Assembly: GCA_013407085.1 (NCBI GenBank)
Contig: JACCGJ010018413.1
Coordinates: forward strand, 1-64,000
Direction: 5' to 3'
DNA: 64,000 nt
DNA from: Atriophallophorus winterbourni
Lineage: Eukaryota > Platyhelminthes > Trematoda > Plagiorchiida > Microphallidae
Part shown: positions 1 to 10,566 of the stretch, in pieces
Layout: every line of letters starts with the position of its first letter
How positions within the stretch are numbered: position 1 is the first letter of the stretch
Translations under genes and position numbers: made by a program
The notes under the pieces: model-generated
The model's database searches: none
What the model was told of the DNA's origin: nothing
Seen by the model: only the letters and a program-made list of their open reading frames with translations

Positions 1-205
1 CATACAAGCGCAACTTGTTTACACTTAGACCATTTTTATTGAATTATTTGTTTTCCGAATAGTTATATACTGTTCAATCTAATTGCTTATCTTGTTTTTT
101 ATATACGTCCATTTTTATTTTCTACTATTCTGTGGTAACTGTTAAACTTGCTGCTTTTTAGACTATTAAAAACCTTGTATTATCTTGAATTACCTTGGAT
201 CAAGC
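1..205 (+). repeat. Probable 3' end of a non-LTR retrotransposon
   Basis: The stretch ends with text such as AAAACCTTGTATTATCTTGAA. Similar wording (TATAAACCTTGAATTATC) closes the non-LTR fragment near 48530, and both are preceded by an AT-rich run with CTG...ATTAAGACC-like words. Bases 4-18 also carry the hairpin word ACAAGCGCAACTTGT that recurs at 9681 and 40213. No coding sequence is visible. The assignment rests only on similarity within the window. Confidence 0.3.
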
Positions 206-1300
206 AAGGATGCGTGTGTGTATCTGTTTACAGCATACGGCAATATTTCCAGCTCTGTCAGTTCCGAAGATGAAAGAGACATAAATTTAAGGAATTAAGA
301 GTGAAGGATTAATAAGTGGTTGAAATTAGACCAGCAGTAAGTTGTTTTTGTGATGCGGACTATCCTGTTTATTTTGTGTGGAGGCTGATGCTATATGTCG
401 TTTGTTTCGCTATTTTTATTATATGCGAGCTTCGTTGAAATTGTTTTCTCATACCCTCAACCAATGATCTGATCGATATAAACAGCATCGATGTTGCCTG
501 AAAATCTTCAAGTTGGTCACCAGCTCAAAATGGTACCACAATCCCCGCACAACGTTAAGCTCCAGTCTCTGAGCGATGTGTGGTCTTCAATAGTTAAAAG
601 GATATGCTTTAATCGGTCACAAAGTGATATTTGGACAGCTGGCCGAAGCTTAAGTTGGCTAGCGGCATAGAAAAATGATGATGTTACATTTAATTTGTAT
701 ATCAAAAAGTATTCAATGGAATTATTTGACATTTGGTGTGCTGTTTGTTTATATAAAGGGTTATTATTTTTTAAATTTTGTGATTTCCTTGTAAAACAAA
801 GGTATTGTAATTTTTTTATAAAGCTATTTTTTTTTCGAAAGAAACACTTATTTTGCTCATTTTAGTGTGGGCAAGGAAAAGGTTTAGAATGAATACGAGT
901 GTTTTTACATGATTTTCGGAGTGTATAGGGTGCAATAAGTTGCAAAAGACATAAGTCAACCGCGATTGGTTAGTTGTGCATGCGAGAAAAATATTCATAA
1001 AAGGTTTGCGTAAGAAAAAGCGCACTTACAACCAATATATGTCCAAAAGTAAGAGAGATATACTGTTCAAAACACTTTTATTGCACTCCTTTGCAAGTTT
1101 TGCATACACATGCTTATTTTCATTTTTTTATCTCAACTTTTACTACAAAATTTGCGAAAGCAAATTGCACACCGCGACTGAAATTCAACATTTATAAAAA
1201 TGAATTTGAAGTTTCACATACAGTGTATTATACAATATAATGAGACAAAGCGAAATATGCTGTTGCAAACTGAAAATAAATGAAGTCCTTTTGTCTAGGG
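206..1300. other. No recognised feature
   Basis: AT-rich sequence with short T-runs near 810-840. The open frames here are short, lack any recognisable motif and overlap on opposite strands. I see no gene, RNA or clear repeat. Confidence 0.5.
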
Positions 1301-1307
1301 ACAAAAA

Positions 1308-1740
1308 TCAGACAGTGTTTAGTTCTTCAGCAATTGCCTGGGTCATACAACTAATCTCATGACCCTGTCTTCGGGCCCGCTCTTGGCGCCGAATAGTGTC
1401 AATTGCCTTCCGGTGCTGCTTGGCCTGCTGGTTGCTCTTCCTGGTGGCTTTACTCACTCTGCTGGTATATGCCTTTACTGCAAAGTCCTCTGCATGGTCT
1501 CCTGCAGCCAAATCCAGTTCTTGCAGAACACTCAGCAAGGCAGAGTACCCTTTGTTGAAGCGTTGAACGGCAACTACAACAGCTGTGTCGAGTGTGCGAA
1601 GACATCACCACCGTTCTTTAGGGCACTGCTTCCAAACCATGGAGTGGAAAGACTCGTTGCTATTTTGAGTATTTCCACTCAGACACAGCTCCAGCAAGCT
1701 CCTGTCTGCAAGGTGTTTATAGACGGGGACCAGTTGAAAA
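1308..1740 (-). pseudogene. Mutator-like transposase, C-terminal fragment
   Basis: Read on the minus strand, this gives the C-terminal signature of MULE-type transposases found in animals: a TQN-x-NES-x2-H block (seen as TQNSNESFH, then MVWKQCPK), a segment on cycling residues (AVQRFNKGYSALL), then a highly basic tail rich in Arg, Lys and Gln. An internal stop follows the CPK motif. The fragment lies in the same orientation as the pieces at 2475-2760 and 4505-5056 and follows them in protein order, so the three are probably one gene. About 100 residues expected between the middle piece and this one are missing, and a plus-strand non-LTR element occupies the gap. The family call comes from remembered motif order, not a search. 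The plus-strand open frame over the same bases is a shadow. Confidence 0.7.
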
Positions 1741-1744
1741 CTTT

Positions 1745-2480
1745 TATGTTATTGTTATATGGTTCACACACTCGATTTTGTCAACACGAGTATCGCGAAG
1801 CAAACTGTTCATGGAATAATTAATACGTACTTGAGGCCAACCATGGAGTATACAGTTCAGGCTTGGTCACCCTGGCTACTGAAGGACATCAGCCTCTTGC
1901 AGAGAATATATCATCGGACCATTAAGCTCGTACGCGGTTTAAAGCACAAATAATACGAAGATCGTATTGCAAGTCTCAATCTCTTCGACTCTCGTTACCG
2001 CCGTCTTAGAGGTGATTTGATTCTTATGTTCAATATACTGCATACCCCCAACCATCCCCTAAATAAACTATTCACATGACTACCATCCAGAACCAGTTGG
2101 AGTCACGACAATACAGTAGTTATTCCCGAATCGAGACTAAACTGTCGAAGGTGTTTTTATTCTGTACGTGTATACTTTACCTGGAATTTCCTACCCTGTA
2201 ATGTTGCACATTCACCCAACTTGGATATATTCAAATCGAATTTGGACAATTTCATGTCGACCAATCCAAAACATTGAAAACTATATTATTTACACCATTA
2301 AAAAGCTTTGAACTTTGAAAACAGTTTCTGCCCTATGGATTTTTACTGATTCCTGAAGCCCAGTAAGCAACAACAAATCCCAGTTTTTTAATACCAATGG
2401 TATTCGTAATTCCAATTATTTGGGTTTTGTTAAGCTAGTGCTATTTATTAGACCCTTAAATCGGATTGAATGAATTGAAT
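1745..2480 (+). pseudogene. Non-LTR retrotransposon 3' end (RT C-terminal region)
   Basis: Translation shows the region downstream of the RT catalytic core in CR1/jockey-type elements: NTYLRPTMEY, VQAWSPWLLKD, LLQRIYHRTIKLVRG, then a segment on RRLRGDL and a final block with FTWNF. An in-frame stop after residue KHK (about 1951) and later stops show that it is dead. The copy is 5'-truncated, as expected from incomplete target-primed reverse transcription. It ends at about 2480 with TTGAATGAATTGAAT, which resembles the TTGAAT-type tails of the other copies here. It sits antisense inside the Mutator-like transposase gene, splitting the middle piece from the C-terminal piece. Confidence 0.8.
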
Positions 2481-2760
2481 AGGTGCAGAAGCGCAGACGG
2501 CAGCGTATGATTTGGTATCTCCGTCTCCCAAAATGCTGGTGTACCTCAGCTGGTGTTTCTTCAGTGAGCGGGCAAAAAAGGTCACCGCAGCATGGGTCTC
2601 AAAGGCAGCACTGCTGCATTGAATGCTGTTTGGCAGTTAGACTCATGTTTGCGCCACTATTCATCATATTCCGGGTCGTCTATCTTGTGGCCTATTTCGC
2701 ATCCTTTGCAAAAGTTGCTGAAAACGAAAAAGTCACAGTTGCTATGCCATTCAAAGTGAT
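2475..2760 (-). pseudogene. Mutator-like transposase, middle fragment
   Basis: Minus-strand translation gives a Cys-rich word (CKRCEIGHK), then HESNCQ, SSAAFETHAAVTFFARS and finally LRYTSILGDGDTKSYAAV. The GDGD-S/T-K-x-Y motif, preceded by an SSAAxE-type helix, is the best known landmark of the Mutator-like transposases of animals and includes a catalytic Asp. Frames change at about 2630 and a TAG interrupts the Cys-rich part, so the gene is not functional. The piece lies between the two non-LTR insertions and in the same orientation as the flanking transposase pieces. Motif-based call, no search. Confidence 0.7.
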
Positions 2761-2764
2761 TCAA

Positions 2765-4440
2765 AGTTTTAATGATCTAAAAAGTATTTAGCTTAACAAT
2801 AACCGTAGAATGGAGTTATGCGTTATATACAATAAAAAAGAAGAAGAACAGGGAAACTCATGTAGTGTAAATCGTATCAAAATTTGGGTTTTCTCTCAAC
2901 TATTTGTCCAAATTAGCTTTAAAAATATCCAGGTTGGCTGAGAGTGTAACAGTGGAAGGGGGGTGTTCCATGTGAAACTTACACGTACAGCATACGAATA
3001 TCTTCGACAGTTCAGTCTTGAAGTCGGAATAAGCACTGTAAGTTCATGTTACCGACTGACATGGGGTGGCGAGTGTGTGAAAAGTTTGGACAAGGGATGG
3101 TTACGGACGTGCATCATGTTGTACATCAGTATGAGGTCACCTCTCAGTCGACGACAGCGAAAGTCGAAAAGATTGAGACTCCTCAAACGTTCTTCATATG
3201 GTTTAGCAGCTAGTCCGGATACAAGCTTTGTGGTTCGGTGGTAAATACGCTACAGAAGATTGATGTCTTTCTGAATCCAGGGTGACCAAGCCTGAACAGC
3301 GTACTCCATCGCTGGTCTCAGATAGGTGTTCATGATACGGGGCACCGACTGATTCGTGAATCTGCCGAAAATTCGTTTCAATAACGCCAATACTTGTGAC
3401 GCCTTTTTGTATACCGCTTTGCACTGCAGTGAAGTCTTCAGACTTGAACTGGTCCAAACACCCAAATCATTCTCTTCAGTTGTCCAGACGAGTTGGTGGG
3501 ACCCAAGAGTGTAGTTGTAATTCACGGTCTTTCCAATGTTTAACACCTTGCACTTTTGGAAGTTGAAGGGTAGTTTGTTTCTCAGAGACCAATCGTGCAA
3601 TGTGTTTAGATCCTTCTGCAAAGTTTCACAGTCATCATTTGTGCGTATGCTTCTCCAAAGCTTGATATCGTCTGCAAATAACATAACCTTGCATTTAACA
3701 CGCTCGGGAATGTCGTTTGCGTAGATCAAAAACAAAATCGGTCCGAGGACTGAACCCTGGGGCACTCCGCTAGTAATTTTAAATAATTTCGATAAGGCGC
3801 CGTCAACTCTGACTTGGGCACTCCTGTCGCGTAAATAGTTTTCTAGCCAAGCAAGAAGTTTTCCTGTTATCCCGTGCAATTCAAGTTTCTGGATTAAAAT
3901 ACTATGATTGACGCGGTCGAAAGCCTTTGACATGTCTAAAAGCATGCGTGAATTGAGTAACCATTGTCCACACATTCAGTCCAGTCGTTTAAGGTGAGCA
4001 ATAGATTAGATAGACATGAGTGATATTTCCTGAAACCGTGCTGTTCAGTCGCAAGCAGTCTATTGGTTTCGAGGTGATGGGTGATCTTTTCCGCTACTAA
4101 ACTCTCTAGCACTTTAGAAATTACTGGCAACAACGTAACTGGTCTATAGTTCGCAGCGTCTAGTCGATTCCCACCCTTGTAAATTGATGTTATGATGCCA
4201 GATTTCCCTTCCGCAGGAACGGTACTATTTTCGAGCGAAATTTGGAATATTGTGCTGAGTGGACCACACAATGAGGATGCACATCGTTTGAGGATAAAAG
4301 GAGTGATTACATCTGCTCCTGGTGCCTTCGTGATATTCAAACGAAGAAGTTTGAGCTTGAAACACTCATTGTTTATTGAAATTTCGTTTAGTATTTCATC
4401 GTTAAAGCCGATCGAAGATGCACTGATTCCTTGGGACTAA
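2765..4440 (-). pseudogene. Non-LTR (CR1/jockey-like) reverse transcriptase, near-complete RT domain
   Basis: The two main open parts on the minus strand are 4340-3936 and 3975-3250. The first gives KAPGADVITPFILK, NYRPVTLLPVISKVLE and EQHGFRKYHSC (RT blocks 0-2). The second gives DMSKAFDRVNHS, TSGVPQGSVLGPILFLIYANDI, and the catalytic box LFADDIKLW with both aspartates intact. Next come the thumb-type RLEYAVQAWSPW-like region and RIYHRTTKLVSG, continuing to about 2790. A frameshift near 3960 separates the two halves, and the 5' endonuclease part is missing. The 3' end at about 2765 reads (minus strand) as a CTTTGAAT doublet, resembling the tail of the 12 kb copy. The element interrupts the Mutator-like gene between its N-terminal and middle pieces. 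Confidence 0.88.
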
Positions 4441-4504
4441 ACGCTTTGCAGTAGTAACCTGCAAGAACTTCGGCACCCTCAAACACATTGTCAGAGCATC
4501 TGCC

Positions 4505-5056
4505 TATACGATGTCAGCTGCTATCAAATGAGACAGAGACGTCCAGCACTCCGTTTTCGTCCGGGACAGCAATGACTGCTTCAGCGTATGCCGTCCTCAC
4601 AACAGCAGCAGCTTCTTGTAAATGGGAATCCCCAGCCCGGTTCGATCCCAAGGACAGAGTCTTTTTATAGTGTTGCCAGGTCTTGTTGTGCATTGGTGGG
4701 GGCATGTTCAGAATGCCAAACATCCGACACAGCTGTGTATATCTGAAAAGCCGAAGCTGTGGGTCTATTAGAACGCGTTTCCGCGTGATAAATGCTATCC
4801 ATTTTCGTGCCATTTGTGCCTTTGTGAACGAAAGTTTCCACGTGAGAAGTAAGTAACGTTCAAGGCCGTTTCTTGACCTTTCAATCGGTATACAACATAC
4901 CGGGTGCTTCGTAGCGAAACTGTCCGTAACCATGGGTTGAAAGTCGGCGTTTAACGGGCGACTTAGGAAAAAATTTTCAAACCAGTCCTTCAAAAACTCC
5001 TTTGTTTTCATAGAAATGAATAAATAAATTATGGTACCGGATAAAATACAGATCAA
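4505..5056 (-). pseudogene. Mutator-like transposase, N-terminal fragment
   Basis: A 180-codon open frame on the minus strand. Recognisable parts are PRHPVxCIP-like text early on, LFRYTQLCRMFGILNMPPPMH (the helix before the catalytic core in animal MULEs), HLQEAAAVVRTAYAEA, and DVSVSFDSS. In relatives the last is followed by W-x-x-RG; here the Trp codon is a TGA, which truncates the frame at about 4512. The first Met lies in a short hydrophobic stretch and need not be the true start. The piece directly adjoins non-LTR sequence at about 4500. It matches the order and orientation of the middle and C-terminal transposase pieces at 2475-2760 and 1308-1740. Confidence 0.6.
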
Positions 5057-5059
5057 AAT

Positions 5060-6085
5060 ATCATTTTCTAAAGAAAACTCAAAACATATTTTTTTGAAGA
5101 AAATACCATACCGTTAGCCACCTTAATAACTGTGTACCACATGTGTCACTTGCCTAAAGGTAGTCTCAAAAATTTCAACACTCAGTGAAGTGGCTAATTT
5201 ACATTTTGGCACAATGTTGGATTCGCTGTAAATGTCAAGCATTCAGATTTCATTTGAAATTTGGATTTATACTTTCGCTGTCGTGAAGTTGGAAATCCAG
5301 TTACCAACTTTTGCGGATCAATATATTCGTTTTCACTGTTTGTTTACGGCTGACCACACGCCTGGGTTAAAACAAGACAATTTACAAGCAGATCTGCCAA
5401 TCCACCCGTTGATCTCAATGTCGAGTGAAAAGTTTTCCCTAATGCTTGAATCGTAAAAAGTGAAGTGCTGTACCGAATCAAGTTGATGAAGAAAGTGGAC
5501 TTAGTCGTCTTACCAAAACCCTTATTTTCATTCATGGTATTCGTTGGGCCAAGGTTTGCGTACCGACGAAAAGTCGACCGTTAGCTTGAGGAACCTACGT
5601 TGAATGCATAGGTACATTTCTAATGTTCTCATCCTCCTAACTTATTTCAGCATCAGATCCAATATTTTTTAAATGCGATGCTGTATGCATACATCATTGT
5701 TTGTCATCTAGATAAAATTCCGATGTTTTTATGGCGCAAGCCTTGAAGTGGGCTGAAAACTTCATGATAGGTGTATTGACTCAACGAGGTTTTGCTGTAC
5801 TGGGTGGAAGTTAATACCTTCGGGAATTTCGAAAATCCTTTTTCGACTTACCATATTGAACTTTGTCATTAAATCAATTATGACCAATTCGAACTGTATT
5901 TTCTGCTACTTTTACTTAGCTTGAGGCCCATTCTCAAACAAGATTATGCCCAGGCATTGGGCGGACAATGGGTTTTCATGGCTCAGTGGGATTTATCCGT
6001 ATGCATGTTTCAAACCCTCTGGAGTTAATACAAATCGTATTTATTCGACTCATCGCGAGTCGGACCAATAGCTACATTACACGAT
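5060..6085. other. No recognised gene; probable 5' flank of a non-LTR copy at the right
   Basis: I see no supported coding sequence. The last part, from about 5930, could be the 5' untranslated or N-terminal part of the non-LTR element that starts to be readable at 6090. Confidence 0.35.
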
Positions 6086-6089
6086 CCTA

Positions 6090-7190
6090 CATTTTGTAAG
6101 ATAAATAGGATCAAGTGCATATATACAAATGCTCAATGTTTCAACAACAAATTAGCTGAACTATGCGAGCTTTGTGATAGACTTTCACCCGATTTGGTTG
6201 TAGTTACAGAGACTTGGTTCCAGCCCAACATGACTGACGCTGAGCTCTCGAGTCCCAAAATGTCACTACTCCGTCACATGTGTAGATGCACAAGGCTCGG
6301 TGCTTGGACCTCTTCTATTCTTGGTGTATATGAACGATATAATGGAGGCTAATGGATATAACTTGATACTCAATACATTAAAACGTGATCTGTGCATCTT
6401 ATTTCGTTGGTCTCAGACAAATGAATTACCATTTAACCTTGCGAAATGTAAAATGCTACGGTTTGTAGACACTTTGCACCGCATGTATCAGCTTGGCTCG
6501 TATAGGCCACGTTTAACCGTAAGCCTGGACATCATTGCTGGACAGTGTACAATAAAGCTTGCCGTATCTTGACTCTTTTAAAAAGGATATTCAGGATTAT
6601 CACGCCCGAAACTTTACCCCTGTTAATTAATATGTATGTACTTCTTGTTATGGAATATTCCATCCAAGCCTGGGCACCATGGCTGAGGAAGGATATCGAA
6701 CAACTTAACAGGATTTATCATCGTGCGACAAAATTGGTCTCCCGTCACAGAAATTTGTCTTTCAAAGAGCGAATTTTAAAACTAAAGTTGCACGATTTTA
6801 CCCAACGACGGATACGGAGTGACCTGCTGAAGGCATTCAACATCTTGCATACTGAAAATCATACCCTAAAACACTTGCTAAAGCCCAGTAGCCCTACTCG
6901 AACGCAATCAAAGGCTTTAAGCATTCCGTATTCTCGATTGGATATTCGTCCTTATTTTTTCTCGGTAATAACTTGCTTCATTTGGAACATTTGGCCTGAA
7001 GAAATCACACGCTCGGAATCTGTTGAGGTTTTCGCTTCTAAGCTCGATGAGTATGTGACGAACCATGTGGTATGCGACCGTCCATATTGATTTTTGGAAT
7101 ATTTTGTATTTTTCCTTGATATACCTCGTCATCCTATGGTTATTGTTAAGCTTACTGCTTTCTTACCATAAAAATCTCTGAGTTTCAAGT
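6090..7190 (+). pseudogene. Non-LTR retrotransposon with internal deletion (endonuclease start joined to RT end)
   Basis: From about 6110 the plus strand reads IKCIYTNAQCFNNKL and LVVVTETWF, the N-terminal motifs of an AP-type endonuclease. About 60 codons later the text jumps to GPLLFLVYMNDI, a block in the middle of the reverse transcriptase. The remaining endonuclease, RT blocks 0-4 and the catalytic FADD box are absent. After a frameshift at about 6545 the second half is well preserved, with RILTLLKRIF, MEYSIQAWAPW, LNRIYHRATKLVS and a C-terminal segment ending at 7090. The family is the same as the copies at 1745 and 2765. The deletion keeps both ends, as expected of an internal loss rather than 5' truncation. 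Confidence 0.82.
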
Positions 7191-9655
7191 ACTTAATTGC
7201 AATGAATATAACAGTTTCTATCGTTGTTTTCGAACACATATTCCCGCATAGCTTTTGATGTGTTGTGAAACAAGATTAGAATCTAAAATCGTTGTGTTAC
7301 GAAACATATACCTGTTTACATGATAACTATCACCTATCTGAAGTGAATGGTGCGGTTTTGATGGAGCTTAATTTCTGAACATTGATGCTTAGTCACCAAT
7401 TAACCATGACATATGGCTCTTAGTTACTTCTGCTATTCCTGAACAGCAATAATGAGCGAAATAGACAAACATTCCCACAAAACAATGGAAGAATAACAAG
7501 ACCGATATCATTACATGCGTGTCTTGTAACTAGGCGTCTCCGAACTTGCGCATCCCTTCTACCGCTTCTTCCTACAAGCAAACTTCAACCCGCCAATATT
7601 TGATTTATGATAGTTCTAAAAACAATCAATAATTGGGGCATGATGCAGTCACGTGTTCATATTCCACATCGTTCCATGCTGTCCTAAAATCACTGTGTGC
7701 CGGAAACCGGAACATTTCGAATTTGTTGAATTTTTTGTGCATGTTGACAAACGCGTCATTCGGATTTAATTTTCATGGCTGATTATCTTCTACGCTTGTA
7801 TGCAACGAATGTTTCACACGGCCACTAATGCTATGCGTCGGTTTTGATTCTAAAGTTAAGTGTTTGTGGCGCGACAAGATTTCCATTTTTCTCACACAGG
7901 CAAGAGAACGGCATTTTAGGAAATTCTTTATATTTATCATGCTTAGGGGCAATCGCATAGGATAGTTCCGTAGCGCGTACAGATTTCTATGAAACATTTC
8001 ACTCAGGTTCGTCACAATAATTGAAATTTTGTTTCACCACACTTGTGACCGTCCCAACCGCATTTTAAACGGATATTTCATGATACCGAGAATGCAGTGC
8101 TCGTTAAACTTGATTTGCGAAACGTTTATTCTCATATGTTACGTTTCGAATGTACTATCTCTACATTCAGAGTCCAAACAACGAAAGCAGTTAACAAAAT
8201 GCCTCGATTTACTAGTAGCTTAAAAAGCGTATCGATCATGTTACACATAGTCATGATCAATCCAGGAAATCGAAAAAATAACAAGAAGGAATTCCGTTCG
8301 AGCAGCATTTAGTATCTTTGCAGCTACAAAAAATGGTTGAAACTCATACTAAGGGGCCTCCAGCGTTCAGAAAAAATAACATTGTGCATCAAACAGTTAA
8401 TAATTGGTAGTTTGGATAATTTGATGGTTCGTTTCCATTTGGCCGTTCCCTTTTGAAACTTTTTATTGGTTAATTGTATTTTGCATTCTCTGGTTCGATT
8501 GATGCTTGTGTGTATGAGTGAGATAGGTCATCTTTAGTCTTCCTCATCATAATTAACGGAACATTACAATGTTATTCTTATGTGGTATTACTGCTAGGGT
8601 GTACACTTAAAAATTATGCGCAGCGACGAAGTATCCGTTACATCCCCACTTGACTGTGGACCATGAGAAAACGTACACAAAGAAGATAGACACGAACTTG
8701 GTTACTCCCGGGGAGTGGTGGTGAACGGACAAACAGGCATCCCATAAAAACACAACAACCCCCATATCAAGACAATTCGAAAGAAGTTTAGCGGATGATG
8801 TCACCTAGTCTGATGACGAAACATCATGACTAAAAAATGCGAGCTCAGCGAAAACCATTTGAAACAAACACAAATCTCATTAAAAGACAAGCTCATTCAA
8901 GAACGTTCTGCTATGTTCCAGCGAGCACGGTCTGAAATTTCAGTGATGTAGATCTGAAAACGTATGGTAAAGGTCTCGTGACAGATCCCCGTTTGGTTTC
9001 ACAAAACTTTGTCTATCTAGTTGATTTCTCTATTCGTATTTTTTTTAATTTCTGTGCCGGGATTCAAGTCGTTCATGAAAATATTCTTGTCTTACCTTTG
9101 AGTCAGATCCAACTGATATCACAAGCAATTATAAAAATATTATTTTTTCTTCATTTTGTGTTGTCGTCTACATTCCACTGGATCATAGTGATGTTCCTGT
9201 TTTGGAATAGACCCTTGTTGCCAGAAGTTTTGATGGTGGCGAATTTTTATGATATCAACGACCAGTACTGGTGCAAACAGTATCCTTCCAGGTGTTTTAT
9301 GTTCGCCGAGCTGAGCTGAGGTGAGCTGAGCTGTCAAGTAGTGATAAGACGGTGCATCATCAAGCTAGATGGCATTGTCAGTGTAACTTCTTGGGTAATA
9401 ATAGTAATCTTTGTGACACAAAACATCAGGGTCCTATCTCTGAGCTGCACATATCAGCTTCAGTATCCTAACAGTCGTGTAACCCAATAGTTAAAACTCT
9501 GTATGTATATGAACTGTGTAGATGTTTATTTCATCTGAATATAGGTTGAACTGGCCGCGAACATTCGCGCAGTTTGTCAAGGAAAGTTGATACTCTGACT
9601 TCTCATTTCTAAAGCTAATTGCGTGAAATTTTCAGATTTATAAAACTATATCCTG
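7191..9655. other. No recognised gene
   Basis: AT-rich sequence with only short unsupported open frames. A small GAGCT-type tandem (GAGCTGAGCTGAGGTGAGCT) lies at about 9309-9330. At 8812 the string CTGATGACGAAAC resembles a hammerhead core that has lost stem II; see the rejected items. Confidence 0.45.
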
Positions 9656-9659
9656 TTCC

Positions 9660-9800
9660 AACCTTACCCAACAGTGGCATACAAGCGCAACTTGTGTACC
9701 ATTCTTCCACTGTTTCAAGCCAATGCGGATCCTGATCCTACTGTCTTTACCTGATGAGTGCAAACAGAACGAAACCGGTCGTGGGGTGTTTGTGTGGAGG
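9660..9800 (+). repeat. Retrozyme-like repeat with hammerhead motif
   Basis: The segment starts with AACAGTGGCATACAAGCGCA, has a short inverted repeat (AACAGTGG ... CCACTGTT) and ends in the hammerhead motif at 9745-9786. The same order of words is found on the minus strand at 40124-40230, so this is a dispersed family in which the hairpin word ACAAGCGCAACTTGT lies about 70 bases upstream of the ribozyme core. Confidence 0.6.
9745..9786 (+). ncRNA. Hammerhead ribozyme motif (AAACA-loop family)
   Basis: Core CTGATGA at 9751-9757, stem-loop II with loop AAACA, then GAAA at 9771-9774, CCGG as a minimal palindromic stem III, and TC as the expected cleavage dinucleotide (cut after 9780). Stem I can pair CTTTAC (9745-9750) with GTGGGG (9781-9786), with several G-U pairs. 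Stem II is weakened by one mismatch. All conserved core bases are present, so the copy could be active, but this is predicted from sequence only. Confidence 0.6.
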
Positions 9801-10560
9801 AGATGCATACAAATGTGTTTGATATCCTATTCCAGTTTCCTATTCTAGTTTTGTCGTTGATTACAGAAATACATCGAACAGCTGTCTTTTCGAAGGCTTT
9901 CTCGAACATGCGCAAAGAACGTTATTACATGCTTATCTTATTAGATGTGTTCCAGAATCTGCATGCATAACCGCGGTGTGAGCGGAAGTCGTCGCGGAAA
10001 TTTGAAAACCATATAATTGATGAAACGTTGTACTTCTAGGTGTTTCGAAAAATACTGCTGACGTACCGTCTCAAGAAATGTCTGAGCACGAGTGAAAACA
10101 GTGCAAATACCTCACCGAAACAACCGGTGTCAAAAACGCATTTTTGTCGATGCTTTTAAGATACCGTAGTTGGTAACCGAAATGATTGGTTCTATCAAAC
10201 GCAAATGTAATGCTAATAGTAGAAACCTACACCACAATATCAAGTTAAGCTTGCCCAGGATCATAGCCAGAAACAAACAAACGGATGGAAATCTTCCACC
10301 AGCCCTTAGTTATGCTGTCCGAACAAAGCCACATGCGACGGTTAAAAACCCAAAGCATTCCGACTCCAATCGATTTAGACGATTAAGAAAATTCCATGAC
10401 TTTCACAACATACTTTAAGAGATGTTTTTATAGAAATGCGAAAAGCCTTTCAAAAATATTGATGTAGTAAACTGAAATATACTTGCACCACTCATCTAGA
10501 ATTAATGCCATTACAGAAAGATTGTATTCTTCCTAATTGATTGAGACATAGATATCCATT
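9801..10560. other. No recognised gene
   Basis: A short open frame at 10170-10418 shows no motif I recognise. Nothing else is visible until the endonuclease of the next non-LTR element begins. Confidence 0.4.
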
Positions 10561-10566
10561 TCCAAC

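Noticed and set aside
1359..1823. Long plus-strand open frame (154 codons)
   Set aside because: It is antisense to the Mutator-like C-terminal fragment and runs into the non-LTR element; no motif in this direction.
8808..8835. CTGATGACGAAAC, a hammerhead-like core without stem II
   Set aside because: Stem II is absent and the flanks do not pair as stem I; the words can arise by chance.
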